This document shows positions 33,745 to 43,566 of a stretch of DNA of 56,849 nt, in pieces; position 1 is the first letter of the stretch, and each line of letters starts with the position of its first letter. The position numbers and the translations under genes were made by a program. The notes under the pieces were generated by a model. It saw only the letters and a program-made list of their open reading frames with translations. It had not been told where the DNA came from and did no database searches. The stretch is from assembly GCA_022561385.1 (NCBI GenBank), contig JADFRG010000016.1:1-56849 (forward strand). The letters run 5' to 3'. The DNA comes from Chloroflexota bacterium. Its GTDB lineage: Bacteria > Chloroflexota > Anaerolineae > Anaerolineales > E44-bin32.

Positions 33745-36564
33745 ATGACGGAAAGCACCCAAATCGCGACTGAGGAGCGAGATTTGGTCCACGACCGCGC
33801 CTGGCACGCGCTCGAACAGCGAGCAGTGGCAGAGGAGCTTCAGACCTCAATCACCAGCGGACTGGACGGTGATCTGGCCGCACGCCGTCTGATAAGCCAC
33901 GGGCCCAACGAGCTGGCCGTGGCGCCGAAGCCCCCCTTCTGGAAAAACCTGCTCGCGCAATTCAGCAACTTCCTGGTCATCATTCTTATTTTGGCCGCGG
34001 GGATATCCGCCATCCTGGGAGAGTACATTCAGGCCGCGGCCATCATGGCCATCGTGCTGCTGAACGCCGCCCTGGGGGTAATTCAAGAGCGCCGGGCGGA
34101 GGAAGCCATGGCCGCCCTGCAGAAATTGGCCGCTCCCGAGGCGCAGGTCGTGCGAGGGGGGCAGCGTCACACGGTCCCGGGGCGCGAAATTGTGGTGGGG
34201 GACCTGGTACTTCTCGAGGCCGGCAACTACGTCCCGGCGGATATGCGGCTGATCGAATCCGCGAACCTGAGGATCGAGGAGGCCGCGCTCACCGGCGAGT
34301 CGGTCGCGGTCGACAAACAGGCCGGGGGGGTGTTGGGACGCTCAACGCACCTGGGTGAGCGGCACAACATGGCGCACAGCGGAACCATGGTTTCCTACGG
34401 CCGGGGCCGGGGACTGGTGGTAGCGAGCGGCATGGATACTCAGATCGGACAGATCGCCGAGATGCTCCGGTCGGTTGAGACGGAAGCCACGCCCCTACAG
34501 CGAAAATTGGATCAGCTCGGAAAAGTTCTGGGTGGGGCCACGCTGGCGATCAGCGCTGGAATCTTTCTCCTGGGGTGGGCGCGCGGGTATGAGCCGCTCG
34601 AGATCTTTCTGGTGGCGGTCAGCCTGGCAGTGGCGGCAGTGCCGGAGGGATTGCCAGCGGTGGTCACGGTCACGCTGGCTCTTGGCATGCGAGAGATGAT
34701 TCGACGCAACGCACTGGTACGCAGACTATCGTCTGTTGAAACGCTAGGGTCCACAACCGTGATCTGCTCCGACAAGACCGGCACCCTCACGCAGAATGTG
34801 ATGACTGCCACCCGCCTGTGGGTGGATGGCACGATGTTTGAGATCCACGTAGGAGCCGAGGATTCAGGAAACGGAGCGGCCCCTGCCGAGGGGATTTTCC
34901 GCGTCGACGGCTCGCAAGTCGATCTCGTCGATTATCCGGCCTCCACCACCGCGTTGTGGGTGGCGGTGCTGGACAACGACGCCGAATTTGAAGCCGCTGA
35001 TGACGGCTCCTATCGAGTGGTCGGGGACCCGACCGAAGTGGCGCTCGTGGTGGCCGCCAACCATGCCGGCGCACGCCGGAAAGAATTGGAGCAGGCCTAC
35101 CCGCGCATCGGTGAGATTCCATTTGACTCAAATCGCAAGCGTATGACCACCGTGCACAAGGTGTTGGTACCCAAGCCCGAAGACGCGAGCCCCTTCTACG
35201 ACGGCAGCATGCTCGAGTGGGAAGTGGCCGCCACAAAGGGCGCACCGGATGTGGTGCTGAATCTGTGTACCTATTATCAGACCATCGAGGACAAGACGAA
35301 GCCCATGGACCAGGCGACGCGCCGGCGCGTCCTGGACGCCAATGAGACCATGGCGCGCGGTGCGCTGCGCGTAATTGCGGTGGCTTATCGTGTAGAAAAG
35401 GAGGTGCCCGACGAAGCCACGCCTGAAATGGTGGAGAAAGATCTAATTTTCGTAGGGCTTATCGGGATGATCGATCCAGCCCGTCCGGAAGTAAGGCCGG
35501 CCCTTGAGCGGGCGCGGGCGGCCGGCGTGCGCACCATCATGATTACCGGCGATTATCCCGACACGGCCAGGGCGATCGCGGAAGAGATCGGTCTGATGCA
35601 AGAGGGACACCAGGTACTCACCGGGCAGGCCATAGAGGGCATGGATGCCGGGCAGCTTATGCAAGAGGCGAAACGGACCGACGTCTTCGCGCGGGTCACT
35701 CCGGAACACAAAGTGCGGATCGTTAATGCGCTAAAGGCTGCCGACGAGGTAGTGGCCATGACCGGTGATGGCGTCAACGACGCCCCGGCGCTCAAGCGGG
35801 CGGACATCGGAGTTGCCATGGGATTAACCGGCACCGATGTAGCAAAAGAGACCGCCGATATGGTGCTCACCGACGATAACTATGCAAGCATTGTGGCGGC
35901 CATCGACCAGGGCCGAGTGATCTATGCCAATATCCGAAAGTTCGTCTTCTACTTGCTTTCCTGCAACGGGGCTGAGATCCTGACCATTCTGATCCCCATC
36001 ATGGCCGGATTGCCCTCTCCCCTGACCGCCATCCAACTGCTGTGGCTGAACCTGGTGACCGATGGAGCACCGGCACTGGCCCTGGGGTTGGAGAAGGGCG
36101 AGCCGGATATCATGGATAGGCCGCCGCGCCCGGTGCATGAGGCCATCATCAACCGTGAGATGTGGTTTCGGATCGGTATCCAGACCATCGCTATCGGGGC
36201 CGTGTCGCTCGCGGCTTATTTCATCGGTCTGCGGTTCTTTCCGGAGCTCGCCAAAACGATGACCTTCGCGACCATCGCGTTCTCGCAGCTGCTTCAGGCG
36301 TTCGCCTACCGCGCCGACCGCTATCCGTTGCTGAAGATCGGGATCTTCAGCAACCGCGCGATGTTGTACGCGGTTGCCACATCGGCCGTGCTGCTCTTTG
36401 CGGTGATCTATGTACCAGGCCTGCAACCAATTTTCGATACCGTCCCGCTCGGTACAACGCAGTGGACCATCGTCCTTCCCCTGCTCCTGGTTCCCGCGCT
36501 CGTCGCAGAACTGACCAAAGCCTACCTCTCCCGCGGCTATAATTTGCGCACCAGTACCCCATAG
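33745..36564 (+). CDS. P-type Ca2+-transporting ATPase (P2A)
   Basis: A 939-residue cation pump. N-terminal cation-ATPase domain, actuator motif LTGES, phosphorylation site CSDKTGTLTQN, and hinge MTGDGVNDAPALKRADIG. Helix 4 has AVPEGLPAVV, helix 5 CNGAEI and helix 6 NLVTDGAPA, which together contain the Glu, Asn and Asp that bind Ca2+ in SERCA-type pumps. Export of Ca2+ (or Mn2+) is therefore likely. Ten membrane helices. ATG at 33745 without a clear ribosome binding site. Confidence 0.92.
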   Translation: MTESTQIATEERDLVHDRAWHALEQRAVAEELQTSITSGLDGDLAARRLISHGPNELAVAPKPPFWKNLLAQFSNFLVIILILAAGISAILGEYIQAAAIMAIVLLNAALGVIQERRAEEAMAALQKLAAPEAQVVRGGQRHTVPGREIVVGDLVLLEAGNYVPADMRLIESANLRIEEAALTGESVAVDKQAGGVLGRSTHLGERHNMAHSGTMVSYGRGRGLVVASGMDTQIGQIAEMLRSVETEATPLQRKLDQLGKVLGGATLAISAGIFLLGWARGYEPLEIFLVAVSLAVAAVPEGLPAVVTVTLALGMREMIRRNALVRRLSSVETLGSTTVICSDKTGTLTQNVMTATRLWVDGTMFEIHVGAEDSGNGAAPAEGIFRVDGSQVDLVDYPASTTALWVAVLDNDAEFEAADDGSYRVVGDPTEVALVVAANHAGARRKELEQAYPRIGEIPFDSNRKRMTTVHKVLVPKPEDASPFYDGSMLEWEVAATKGAPDVVLNLCTYYQTIEDKTKPMDQATRRRVLDANETMARGALRVIAVAYRVEKEVPDEATPEMVEKDLIFVGLIGMIDPARPEVRPALERARAAGVRTIMITGDYPDTARAIAEEIGLMQEGHQVLTGQAIEGMDAGQLMQEAKRTDVFARVTPEHKVRIVNALKAADEVVAMTGDGVNDAPALKRADIGVAMGLTGTDVAKETADMVLTDDNYASIVAAIDQGRVIYANIRKFVFYLLSCNGAEILTILIPIMAGLPSPLTAIQLLWLNLVTDGAPALALGLEKGEPDIMDRPPRPVHEAIINREMWFRIGIQTIAIGAVSLAAYFIGLRFFPELAKTMTFATIAFSQLLQAFAYRADRYPLLKIGIFSNRAMLYAVATSAVLLFAVIYVPGLQPIFDTVPLGTTQWTIVLPLLLVPALVAELTKAYLSRGYNLRTSTP

Positions 36565-36666
36565 TCTGAAATCAGTTGCCCGTAGGGTTTGGAAACTTAC
36601 AGAAGCGCGCTCACTAGGTGAGTAGCCTTAGTCTCTGGACCTAACTATTAACTACGGAGAGTTTGA

Positions 36667-38190
36667 ATGAAAATGTCAATATTTGGATTCCGACCGACGT
36701 CTCTGTCTATGGTCATCGCGGCCTCTTTAACTCTGGCGGCGTGTGCAAGCGCCGCGCCGGAGCCGGTGGGTGTGATCCGGGTAGGGATGCAGCCGATGGT
36801 GCAGACCGACCCCGCCTTCATATCATCCGACACAGAAGTGCTGTTTGCGAATCACGTTTACGATTACTTGGTGGACGTCAATCCTCAGAATCAAGTGGTT
36901 CCCAGGTTGGCGGCCGAGTGGTCGGTGAGCGACGACGGCCTGATCTATACCTTCACGCTGGCGGAGGGTGTGAAATTCCACGATGGCACTTCGTTGACTC
37001 CTGAGGACGTTGTCTGGACTCTGGATCGGCTGCGGGATCAGGATGTCGGATCGCCTGCCGCCGATCTATACGGCAACATCGAGGCAATTCAGGCAATCGG
37101 GGACAACCAGGTTCGGATCAACCTGGACCAGCCGAATCCGTTTTTCCTTTATGACCTGAGCGACAACCATGCCTTGATTCTCAAGGCGAACACACCAGAT
37201 CCAGCGACCGCGTTTAATGGAACCGGACCGTTCAAGGTTGAAAGCTACAGCCCGGAGGACCGGATTGTGCTCACCGCGAACGAGGACTACTTCGTTGAAG
37301 GCGCACCGGGCCTGGCGGGCATGGAGATAATCTTCTTCAACGAAGACAGTGCCATGGCGGACGCCCTCCGTGGCGGTCAGATCGACTTGATGATGCGGAT
37401 GAGTACCGCCCTCTTCGAAAGCCTCAAAGTCGCCCCCGGAATCGAGACCTACGACATACCCACCAATGGGTTCGATCTCGTCCGTTTACGGTCGGATCGG
37501 GCTCCTGGAAACGATCCGCGCGTCGTGCAAGCCTTCAAGCTTGCGACCGACCGCGCCGAGATTTTCGAACTGATCCAGCAAGGGTATGGTGCGGTAGGTC
37601 GCGACAGTCCTATCGGCCCCCTTTATGTGGATTACTATTCGGAGGAGGAGCAGATCCCCGCTCGCGACGTTGAAGCGGCCCGGGCGCTCCTGGCGGAGGC
37701 CGGCTACGAGGACGGCTTGCAGATGGAGCTACACACGCCAGACACCGGAGGTCGGCCGGATCTCGGAGCGGTGCTGAAGGAGCAGTGGCGGGAGGCCGGA
37801 ATCGAAGTAGAAATTATCGTTGAGCCGGAGAGCGTATATTATGGCGCCGACGGCTGGCTGGAAGTCGACCTCGGGATCACGGGTTGGGGATCGCGCCCGA
37901 TCCCCCAGTTCTATCTGGATGTGATGCTGAAATGCGGCGCGAAGTGGAACGAGTCCCACTTTTGCGATCAGGAATTTGACGACTTGGTAGATATCGCCGG
38001 CTCGACCCTGGACGAGGACGTACGCAAGGCAGCATATCGAGATATCCAGCGCATCCTGATCGAGCGCGGGCCGGTCATCATTCCTTATTACTTCGCCCAA
38101 TTCGCGGCAATCCGTGAGGGCTACGAAGGGTTCGAACTCAAGGCATTTGCCGGACGGACCGACCTGAGCCAAGTTAGCCTATCGCAGTAA
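36667..38190 (+). CDS. ABC transporter binding protein, family 5 (peptide type)
   Basis: A 507-residue lipoprotein (lipobox LTLAAC, Cys about 25) with the SBP_bac_5 fold: LAAEWSVSDDGLIYTFTLAE, then GVKFHDGTSLTPEDVVWTLD, and the FNGTGPFKVESY hinge. It delivers peptides, nickel chelates or sugars to the permeases that follow. GGAG lies before the ATG. First gene of a tight ABC operon. Confidence 0.92.
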   Translation: MKMSIFGFRPTSLSMVIAASLTLAACASAAPEPVGVIRVGMQPMVQTDPAFISSDTEVLFANHVYDYLVDVNPQNQVVPRLAAEWSVSDDGLIYTFTLAEGVKFHDGTSLTPEDVVWTLDRLRDQDVGSPAADLYGNIEAIQAIGDNQVRINLDQPNPFFLYDLSDNHALILKANTPDPATAFNGTGPFKVESYSPEDRIVLTANEDYFVEGAPGLAGMEIIFFNEDSAMADALRGGQIDLMMRMSTALFESLKVAPGIETYDIPTNGFDLVRLRSDRAPGNDPRVVQAFKLATDRAEIFELIQQGYGAVGRDSPIGPLYVDYYSEEEQIPARDVEAARALLAEAGYEDGLQMELHTPDTGGRPDLGAVLKEQWREAGIEVEIIVEPESVYYGADGWLEVDLGITGWGSRPIPQFYLDVMLKCGAKWNESHFCDQEFDDLVDIAGSTLDEDVRKAAYRDIQRILIERGPVIIPYYFAQFAAIREGYEGFELKAFAGRTDLSQVSLSQ

Positions 38191-38197
38191 TATCCGA

Positions 38198-39076
38198 GTG
38201 ACCAAGGAATCGACCACAGCGGGCGTCACCCCGGCACGGGTCTGGCGCCCGTTTACTGTGCTGACCCGCCTGTTTGGTCGGCCGGCCTCCGCGGCCGGGA
38301 CCTCGATCGTCCTAATCTTTCTATTGATGGCGCTAATTGGGCCGTGGATCGCGCCTTACGGCGTGAATGAACAAATTCCATCAGAGACTCGGCAAGCTCC
38401 CTCTCCCGACCACTGGTTTGGTACGGATCACCTGGGTCGGGATGTCTTCAGCCGCGTGTTGTTTGGGGCGCGAGACATCTTGCTGCTGGCCGGTCTGGGC
38501 ACATTTCTGGCGGTCCTTGCGGGGACGGCCATCGGCTTGCTCAGTGGTTATCGGGGCGGGACCTTTGACGAAGCGCTGATGCGGGTGTTCGATAGCTTGC
38601 TGGCCATCCCGGCCTTGCTGCTCGCGCTATTACTCCTGGGGGTGGTGGGGCCTGCGCGTAATGCACTGCTGATTGTGATCGTGTTCGTCTACACACCGAT
38701 CGTGGCACGCGTGGCCAGGAGTGTTGTGCTGTCGGTCAAGTCTAAAGGATTCGTGCAGGCGGCTCGAATGCGGGGAGAGTCGGAAACTTGGATCATCTTC
38801 CGCGAGATCCTGCCCTCGGCATTTCCTACCCTGACGGTCGAGGGAGCGCTGCGGTTTTCGTACGCCATCTTCCTTATCGCGGCACTTGGCTTTCTCGGGA
38901 TCGGCGTGCAACCCCCAAATCCAAACTGGGGGCTGATGGTAGCGGAGGCGCGCGAGCATGTGTTTCAGACCCCATGGGCGCTCTGGATGCCCGCGCTCGC
39001 CATCTCTGTTTTGGTGATCGGCGTTAATTTGATGGCCGATGGTCTTCGCAGAGTGTTGAGAGTCCCGGGCGCATGA
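38198..39076 (+). CDS. ABC transporter permease, DppC type
   Basis: A 292-residue permease with about six helices. HWFGTDHLGRDVFSRVLFG and the EAA loop AARMRGESETWIIFREILP are typical of DppC/OppC. GTG start at 38198, seven bases after the binding protein stop; its end overlaps the ATPase start (ATGA). Confidence 0.93.
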   Translation: MTKESTTAGVTPARVWRPFTVLTRLFGRPASAAGTSIVLIFLLMALIGPWIAPYGVNEQIPSETRQAPSPDHWFGTDHLGRDVFSRVLFGARDILLLAGLGTFLAVLAGTAIGLLSGYRGGTFDEALMRVFDSLLAIPALLLALLLLGVVGPARNALLIVIVFVYTPIVARVARSVVLSVKSKGFVQAARMRGESETWIIFREILPSAFPTLTVEGALRFSYAIFLIAALGFLGIGVQPPNPNWGLMVAEAREHVFQTPWALWMPALAISVLVIGVNLMADGLRRVLRVPGA

Positions 39077-41121
39077 TTCCGGCGCTCAGCGTGGAAGACC
39101 TGACTGTCAAATACCGCAATGGGCCGGGTCCGGTCACCGCGGTACGAGAAGTGAGCCTTGAGATCCAACCGGGAGAGGTTCACGGGTTGGTGGGTGAGAG
39201 TGGATCCGGAAAGACGACGCTGGCGCTGGCCGTGATGCGGCATCTTCCCGAGCAAGCGGTGATCACAAGTGGCAGCATCCGTGTGGATGGGCAGGAGCTC
39301 ATTGGTCTCAGCCCGGAACGTCTTCGCCCCATTTGGGGAAGCCAAATCGCGATGGTTCCCCAGGATCCGCTGTCCGCGCTGAATCCAACGCTGAGAATCG
39401 GCAAGCAGCTCAGCGAGCGATTCGAGGCCCTATCTAGGTCAGACGCCAGGGACAAGGCCATCGAGCTGCTTGAGATGGTGCAGATCGCCGATCCGGCGCG
39501 GGTGGCGCGCAGCTACCCGCATCAGATCAGCGGCGGCATGCAGCAGCGGGTCATGATCGCCATGGCCTTAAGCGCCGAACCCAAGCTGCTGATTCTGGAC
39601 GAGCCGACCACCGGTCTGGACTCGACCACCGAAGCCGTCGTACTGGACCTCATCCGGGAGTTGATGCGGGCGCGGCAGACGGCGACCTTGTATGTCTCCC
39701 ACAGCCTGGGTGTCATCGCCCAATTCGCCGATCGACTGACCGTACTTTATGCGAGCGAGCTAGTCGAACATGGATCGAAGATGGACCTGTTCGAGAATCC
39801 GCTCCATCCGTACACATGTGGGCTGCTGGACAGTGTTCCGCGACTTGGCGAAAACAAGCGTGAAATTCAGCTGCGTTCGATCGAGGGTCGCATTCCTTCG
39901 CTGGAGGATCTACCGTCCGCGTGTGTGTTCGCTCCTCGCTGTCCAGTCGTAATCGATATTTGCCAGGAGACTCGGCCCGCTCTCGAGGGAGCGGGAGCCA
40001 CAAGGCAGGTGCGTTGTTACCGGTGGGAAGAGACCCGTGCCGGCGAAATAGATCCCAGGCAGCCTCCCGCGCCGCCGCCGCTCGAACGGCCCACCATTGC
40101 TGAAACCGCGCTTCAAATTGAGAATCTGGAGGTTCGATACGATCAACCGCGGTCACTGGCAGAGTGGCTGCGGCGATCCCCGCGCCAATCGGTTCGCGCG
40201 GTCGACAACGTTCGACTAACCATTAGGAAGGGCGAGACACTCGGCCTGGTTGGAGAAAGTGGCAGTGGCAAGACCTCGCTCGCTCAGGCAGTCGTCGGGC
40301 TGGTCGATTCTGCTGAGGGCCGAGTGGAGCTGTTCGGGGCCGAACTACCGACCCAGATTAAGCACCGTGACCGGGAGACGCTGAGCCGCTTACAAATGGT
40401 GATGCAGAATCCCGACGAAGCGCTGAACCCATACCTCACAGTTGGCCAGAGCCTTTCTCGTCCGTTGGCGCTTCTCCGGGGGATCCATTCGGAAGAGGAA
40501 GTCCGCCGATTGCTGGAGGGCGTTCGACTGCCGCCCGAATATGCCGACCGGTACCCCGCCCAATTAAGCGCCGGAGAGAAACAGCGCGTGGCCATCGCGC
40601 GGGCGTTTGCGGCCATGCCGGGTCTCGTGCTGCTCGATGAGCCAGTGTCCTCGTTGGACGTGTCAGTGCAGGCTTCGATCCTCAACTTGCTGAATCGTCT
40701 GCAAACAGAACACGGTACGAGCTTACTCCTCATTTCTCACGATATTTCCGTCGTCGGATACATGTCCGAAACCGTTGGGGTGCTCTATTTGGGGCAATTG
40801 ATGGAGTTGGCTCCCTCAGAAAACCTCTTCGATCCGCCGTACCACCCGTACACCGAGGCGCTGCTCTCGGCCATCCCCCTGCTGGATCCGAAGGCGACTC
40901 AGGAACGAGTGCGCTTGCGCGGTGGGATTCCCAGTTCCCTCGAACCCCCCAGCGGTTGTCCGTTTCACACGCGCTGTCCCCGATTCATCGGAGATATTTG
41001 CATTGAGCAGACTCCGCCCTGGCAGGAGGATAAGACGGGCAAGCGCATCTTCTGTCACATACCGGTGAGCGACCTGCGCCGGGAGCAGGGACAGGTCTTC
41101 GCCATGCGGAAACGCGAATAA
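39073..41121 (+). CDS. Fused DppD-DppF ABC ATPase
   Basis: A 682-residue protein that joins two complete nucleotide-binding domains. The first has [14 protein letters not shown], signature ISGGMQQRVMIAM and Walker B LLILDEPT, then the oligopeptide C-terminal domain (CVFAPRCP). The second has [28 protein letters not shown] and LVLLDEPV, then CPFHTRCP. The two Cys-rich tails fit the [4Fe-4S]-like oligopeptide ATPase extension. The second signature begins LSAGE instead of LSGGE. One chain thus powers the importer. Confidence 0.93.
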   Translation: MIPALSVEDLTVKYRNGPGPVTAVREVSLEIQPGEVHGLVGESGSGKTTLALAVMRHLPEQAVITSGSIRVDGQELIGLSPERLRPIWGSQIAMVPQDPLSALNPTLRIGKQLSERFEALSRSDARDKAIELLEMVQIADPARVARSYPHQISGGMQQRVMIAMALSAEPKLLILDEPTTGLDSTTEAVVLDLIRELMRARQTATLYVSHSLGVIAQFADRLTVLYASELVEHGSKMDLFENPLHPYTCGLLDSVPRLGENKREIQLRSIEGRIPSLEDLPSACVFAPRCPVVIDICQETRPALEGAGATRQVRCYRWEETRAGEIDPRQPPAPPPLERPTIAETALQIENLEVRYDQPRSLAEWLRRSPRQSVRAVDNVRLTIRKGETLGLVGESGSGKTSLAQAVVGLVDSAEGRVELFGAELPTQIKHRDRETLSRLQMVMQNPDEALNPYLTVGQSLSRPLALLRGIHSEEEVRRLLEGVRLPPEYADRYPAQLSAGEKQRVAIARAFAAMPGLVLLDEPVSSLDVSVQASILNLLNRLQTEHGTSLLLISHDISVVGYMSETVGVLYLGQLMELAPSENLFDPPYHPYTEALLSAIPLLDPKATQERVRLRGGIPSSLEPPSGCPFHTRCPRFIGDICIEQTPPWQEDKTGKRIFCHIPVSDLRREQGQVFAMRKRE

Positions 41122-42065
41122 TGCCGCGCTACGTACTGCGAAGGCTCGGCTTCTTGCTGCTCACGCTTCTTCTGACCTCCAGCATCATATTTGCAATTAC
41201 GCAGGTCTTGCCTGGGGACGTAGCGCGCGTGATCCTGGGTCGCGAGGCGGGCGAGGCGGCCTTGAACTCCCTGCGGGAGGAACTGGGCCTGAACGATCCG
41301 CTGCCCGTTCAGTACCTCCGATGGCTGGGCAACTTCGTCCAGGGCGATTGGGGTGAATCCTTCAGCACCCGAACCGAGGTGCGTCCCCTGGTCCAGCAGC
41401 GCCTGGGAAACTCGCTGATGTTGGCGGCGGTTACGCTTGGGATCGCGGTGCCGGTTGGTATCGCGCTAGGAGTTATCGCTGGATTGAACGAAAACACATG
41501 GGTCGACAGTGTGGTCAACGTTTCTGCGCTGTCGGTAGTGGGTTTGCCCGAGTTTGTGACCGGCATCCTGCTGATCGAGATCTTCGCGTTCCGACTCGGA
41601 TTTTTCCCCGCCAATTCATCCATCCGCCCCGGGACGAATTTTGTCGAAGCTTTGCCGATGCTTATCCTTCCGGCCCTGACCGCTTCGCTGGTTTTGCTCG
41701 GCTACATCTCGCGCATGACGCGCGTCGGCGTGATCGGAGAAATCAGCAAGCCTTACGTACGAACCGCCAGATTGAAGGGATTGAGCCGCTGGTCGGTGAC
41801 TTATCGTCATGTACTGCGAAACGCGCTCATGCCTACTATCACCGTAATCGCCATCAGCTTCGGATGGCTGATCAGCGGACTGATCGTAGTTGAAAATGTC
41901 TACAATTATCCTGGGCTCGGGCGGTTGATGTTATTTGCAATCGATCGGCGGGACCTGCCTCTGCTTCAGGCGGTGGCGATGTTGGCCGTACTGGCCTTTG
42001 CGTTCGCAAACCTGGCCGCCGATTTGTTCTATGCCTACCTGAATCCGAAGATACGACTCCAGTAA
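41121..42065 (+). CDS. ABC transporter permease, DppB type
   Basis: A 314-residue permease. N-terminal RRLGFLLLTLLLTSSIIFAI, then ITQVLPGDVARVILG, and the EAA loop RTARLKGLSRWSVTYRHVLR. Start overlaps the ATPase stop (TAATG). With DppC it forms the membrane channel. Placing DppB last in the operon is unusual; it normally precedes DppC. Confidence 0.93.
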   Translation: MPRYVLRRLGFLLLTLLLTSSIIFAITQVLPGDVARVILGREAGEAALNSLREELGLNDPLPVQYLRWLGNFVQGDWGESFSTRTEVRPLVQQRLGNSLMLAAVTLGIAVPVGIALGVIAGLNENTWVDSVVNVSALSVVGLPEFVTGILLIEIFAFRLGFFPANSSIRPGTNFVEALPMLILPALTASLVLLGYISRMTRVGVIGEISKPYVRTARLKGLSRWSVTYRHVLRNALMPTITVIAISFGWLISGLIVVENVYNYPGLGRLMLFAIDRRDLPLLQAVAMLAVLAFAFANLAADLFYAYLNPKIRLQ

Positions 42066-42168
42066 CCGGATGAACCTCGCCCAATTGCGTGAGCGCTTTG
42101 ATCCGCACGGTTGTGGCTCTGGTTTGTTGGCCGGCTACGAGTCGGCTGGGTATTCGGGGAGCCGACCG

Positions 42169-42972
42169 ATGTCTGAAAATCCCTTGCGCTTCGTCACTTT
42201 CCTTGCGCCAAGTATCAAACCCCTGTACCAGTTCATCGCCGACTATGTCGGCCGGCAATTGGGAATCGCAACCGAACTATCCGTCGGAGGTAACTACAGC
42301 CGGGCCACAGATGGAAGTATGGACGTAGGCTTTATCTGTGGGCTGCCCTATGTCCTGTTAACGCGAGAAAACCCGGCCTCGATGTATCCGGTCGCCGCGC
42401 CCGTGTTGCAAGGCGATCGGTATCGCGACCACCCCATTTATTTCTCCGATGTCATCGTGAAACGGGATAGTTCGTTCAACAATTTTGAGGCATTGCGTGG
42501 CAGGCGGTGGGCATTTAACGAGCCTCTGTCGCAATCCGGGTACGGGATCGTTCGTCAGAAGCTGATCGAGATGGGGGAGACCGACGGATTTTTCGGAGAG
42601 GTAATCGAATCCGGCTACCATCAACGGTCGATCCGCCTGGTGCAAACCGGAGAGGTGGATGCCTCGGCGATCGATACCCAGGTGCTGGAAGTGGCCATGT
42701 GCAAACACCCTCGGCTGCAAGAAAAAATCCGAGTGATCGACGCGCTGGGCCCGTCTACCATTCAGCCGGTGGTGGCCTCCGGCTCTCTGCCCGCCTCGCT
42801 CCGGGCCGATCTGGCCGCAGTTTTACAGCAGATGGGCGACGATCCCGCCGCGCGCCCGGCGCTCGATCAGGGTCTGGTGCGCCGCTTCGAGGCGGTCGAC
42901 GAGGGGAGCTACAGTGACATACGCGAGATGGTTCGCACCGCGGAAGCGCTCGATTTCACCGATATTAGATAA
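42169..42972 (+). CDS. PhnD-like periplasmic-binding-fold protein without signal peptide
   Basis: A 267-residue protein of the phosphonate/phosphite-binding (PhnD) fold: GNYSRATDGSMDVGFICGLP, YFSDVIVKRDSSFNNFEALR, then GRRWAFNEPLSQSGYGIVRQ and GEVDASAIDTQVLEVA. No signal peptide or lipobox is seen with the ATG at 42169 (GGGAG upstream) or with the longer reading from 42070. It is probably cytoplasmic, perhaps a sensor or an enzyme on this fold. It follows the peptide ABC operon by about 100 bp and ends at a strong terminator. Confidence 0.82.
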   Translation: MSENPLRFVTFLAPSIKPLYQFIADYVGRQLGIATELSVGGNYSRATDGSMDVGFICGLPYVLLTRENPASMYPVAAPVLQGDRYRDHPIYFSDVIVKRDSSFNNFEALRGRRWAFNEPLSQSGYGIVRQKLIEMGETDGFFGEVIESGYHQRSIRLVQTGEVDASAIDTQVLEVAMCKHPRLQEKIRVIDALGPSTIQPVVASGSLPASLRADLAAVLQQMGDDPAARPALDQGLVRRFEAVDEGSYSDIREMVRTAEALDFTDIR

Positions 42973-42990
42973 TTGTGAGTCGATTTAGGC

Positions 42991-43023
42991 ATCAAAAAAG
43001 AGGCCCGCGATGGGCCTCTTCGA
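42991..43023. terminator. Bidirectional terminator between PhnD-like and DUF427 genes
   Basis: Stem AGAGGCCC (42999-43006) with GGGCCTCT (43012-43019) and a five-base loop. Six A bases precede it, giving a T tract for the minus-strand DUF427 gene; the plus side is weaker (TTCGATTT). Confidence 0.85.
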
Positions 43024-43058
43024 TTTCCCCGGCATCGTCCCTCGTCGGGGGCGATCGC

Positions 43059-43343
43059 CTAATTTTCTACCTTCACCCCGCGCCAAAATGCGATGTAGTC
43101 TTTGATTACTGAGGCGGCTTCGCTGGGCTCCGGGTAGTACCACGCCGCGCCCTGGTTGACCTCTCCGTCCACCTCTACGTCGAAATAGCTGGCAGTGCCC
43201 TTCCAGAAGCAAACCGTATGATCCTGACTCTCACGGAAGTACTCACGTTTAATCGCCTCGGGCGGAAAGTAATGATTTCCCTCCACAACGACGGTGTCGT
43301 CGCTTTCCGCTATCACTTCTCCGTTCCAAATCGCCTTCGCCAT
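43059..43343 (-). CDS. DUF427 domain protein
   Basis: A 94-residue protein that is one whole DUF427 domain: MAKAIWNGEVIAESDDT, YFPPEAIKREYF, CFWKGTASYFDVEVDG and NQGAAWYYPEP. Conserved Trp, Lys and Tyr residues are present. Function unknown. ATG at 43343 after AGGTGA. Monocistronic with a strong terminator. Confidence 0.92.
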   Translation of the reverse strand: MAKAIWNGEVIAESDDTVVVEGNHYFPPEAIKREYFRESQDHTVCFWKGTASYFDVEVDGEVNQGAAWYYPEPSEAASVIKDYIAFWRGVKVEN

Positions 43344-43566
43344 TTTTTTAATCACCTCAGAGTTATGATTTATTCGCTTGCACCAGAGATAACTTAGACC
43401 CGGCGCCGCGTAAATCGCGTGAGCCGGCTTACGGTCCACACGGCTTAGATGGAGCGGAAACAAGCTTTCTTACTCAGCTTTTCTAAAGACTACGATTCCA
43501 CGCCCAAGCCTTATGGCCGGTGCCCAAATGCCCGCGCGGCCGCGCCGATAATGTAAACTTCCGCCC

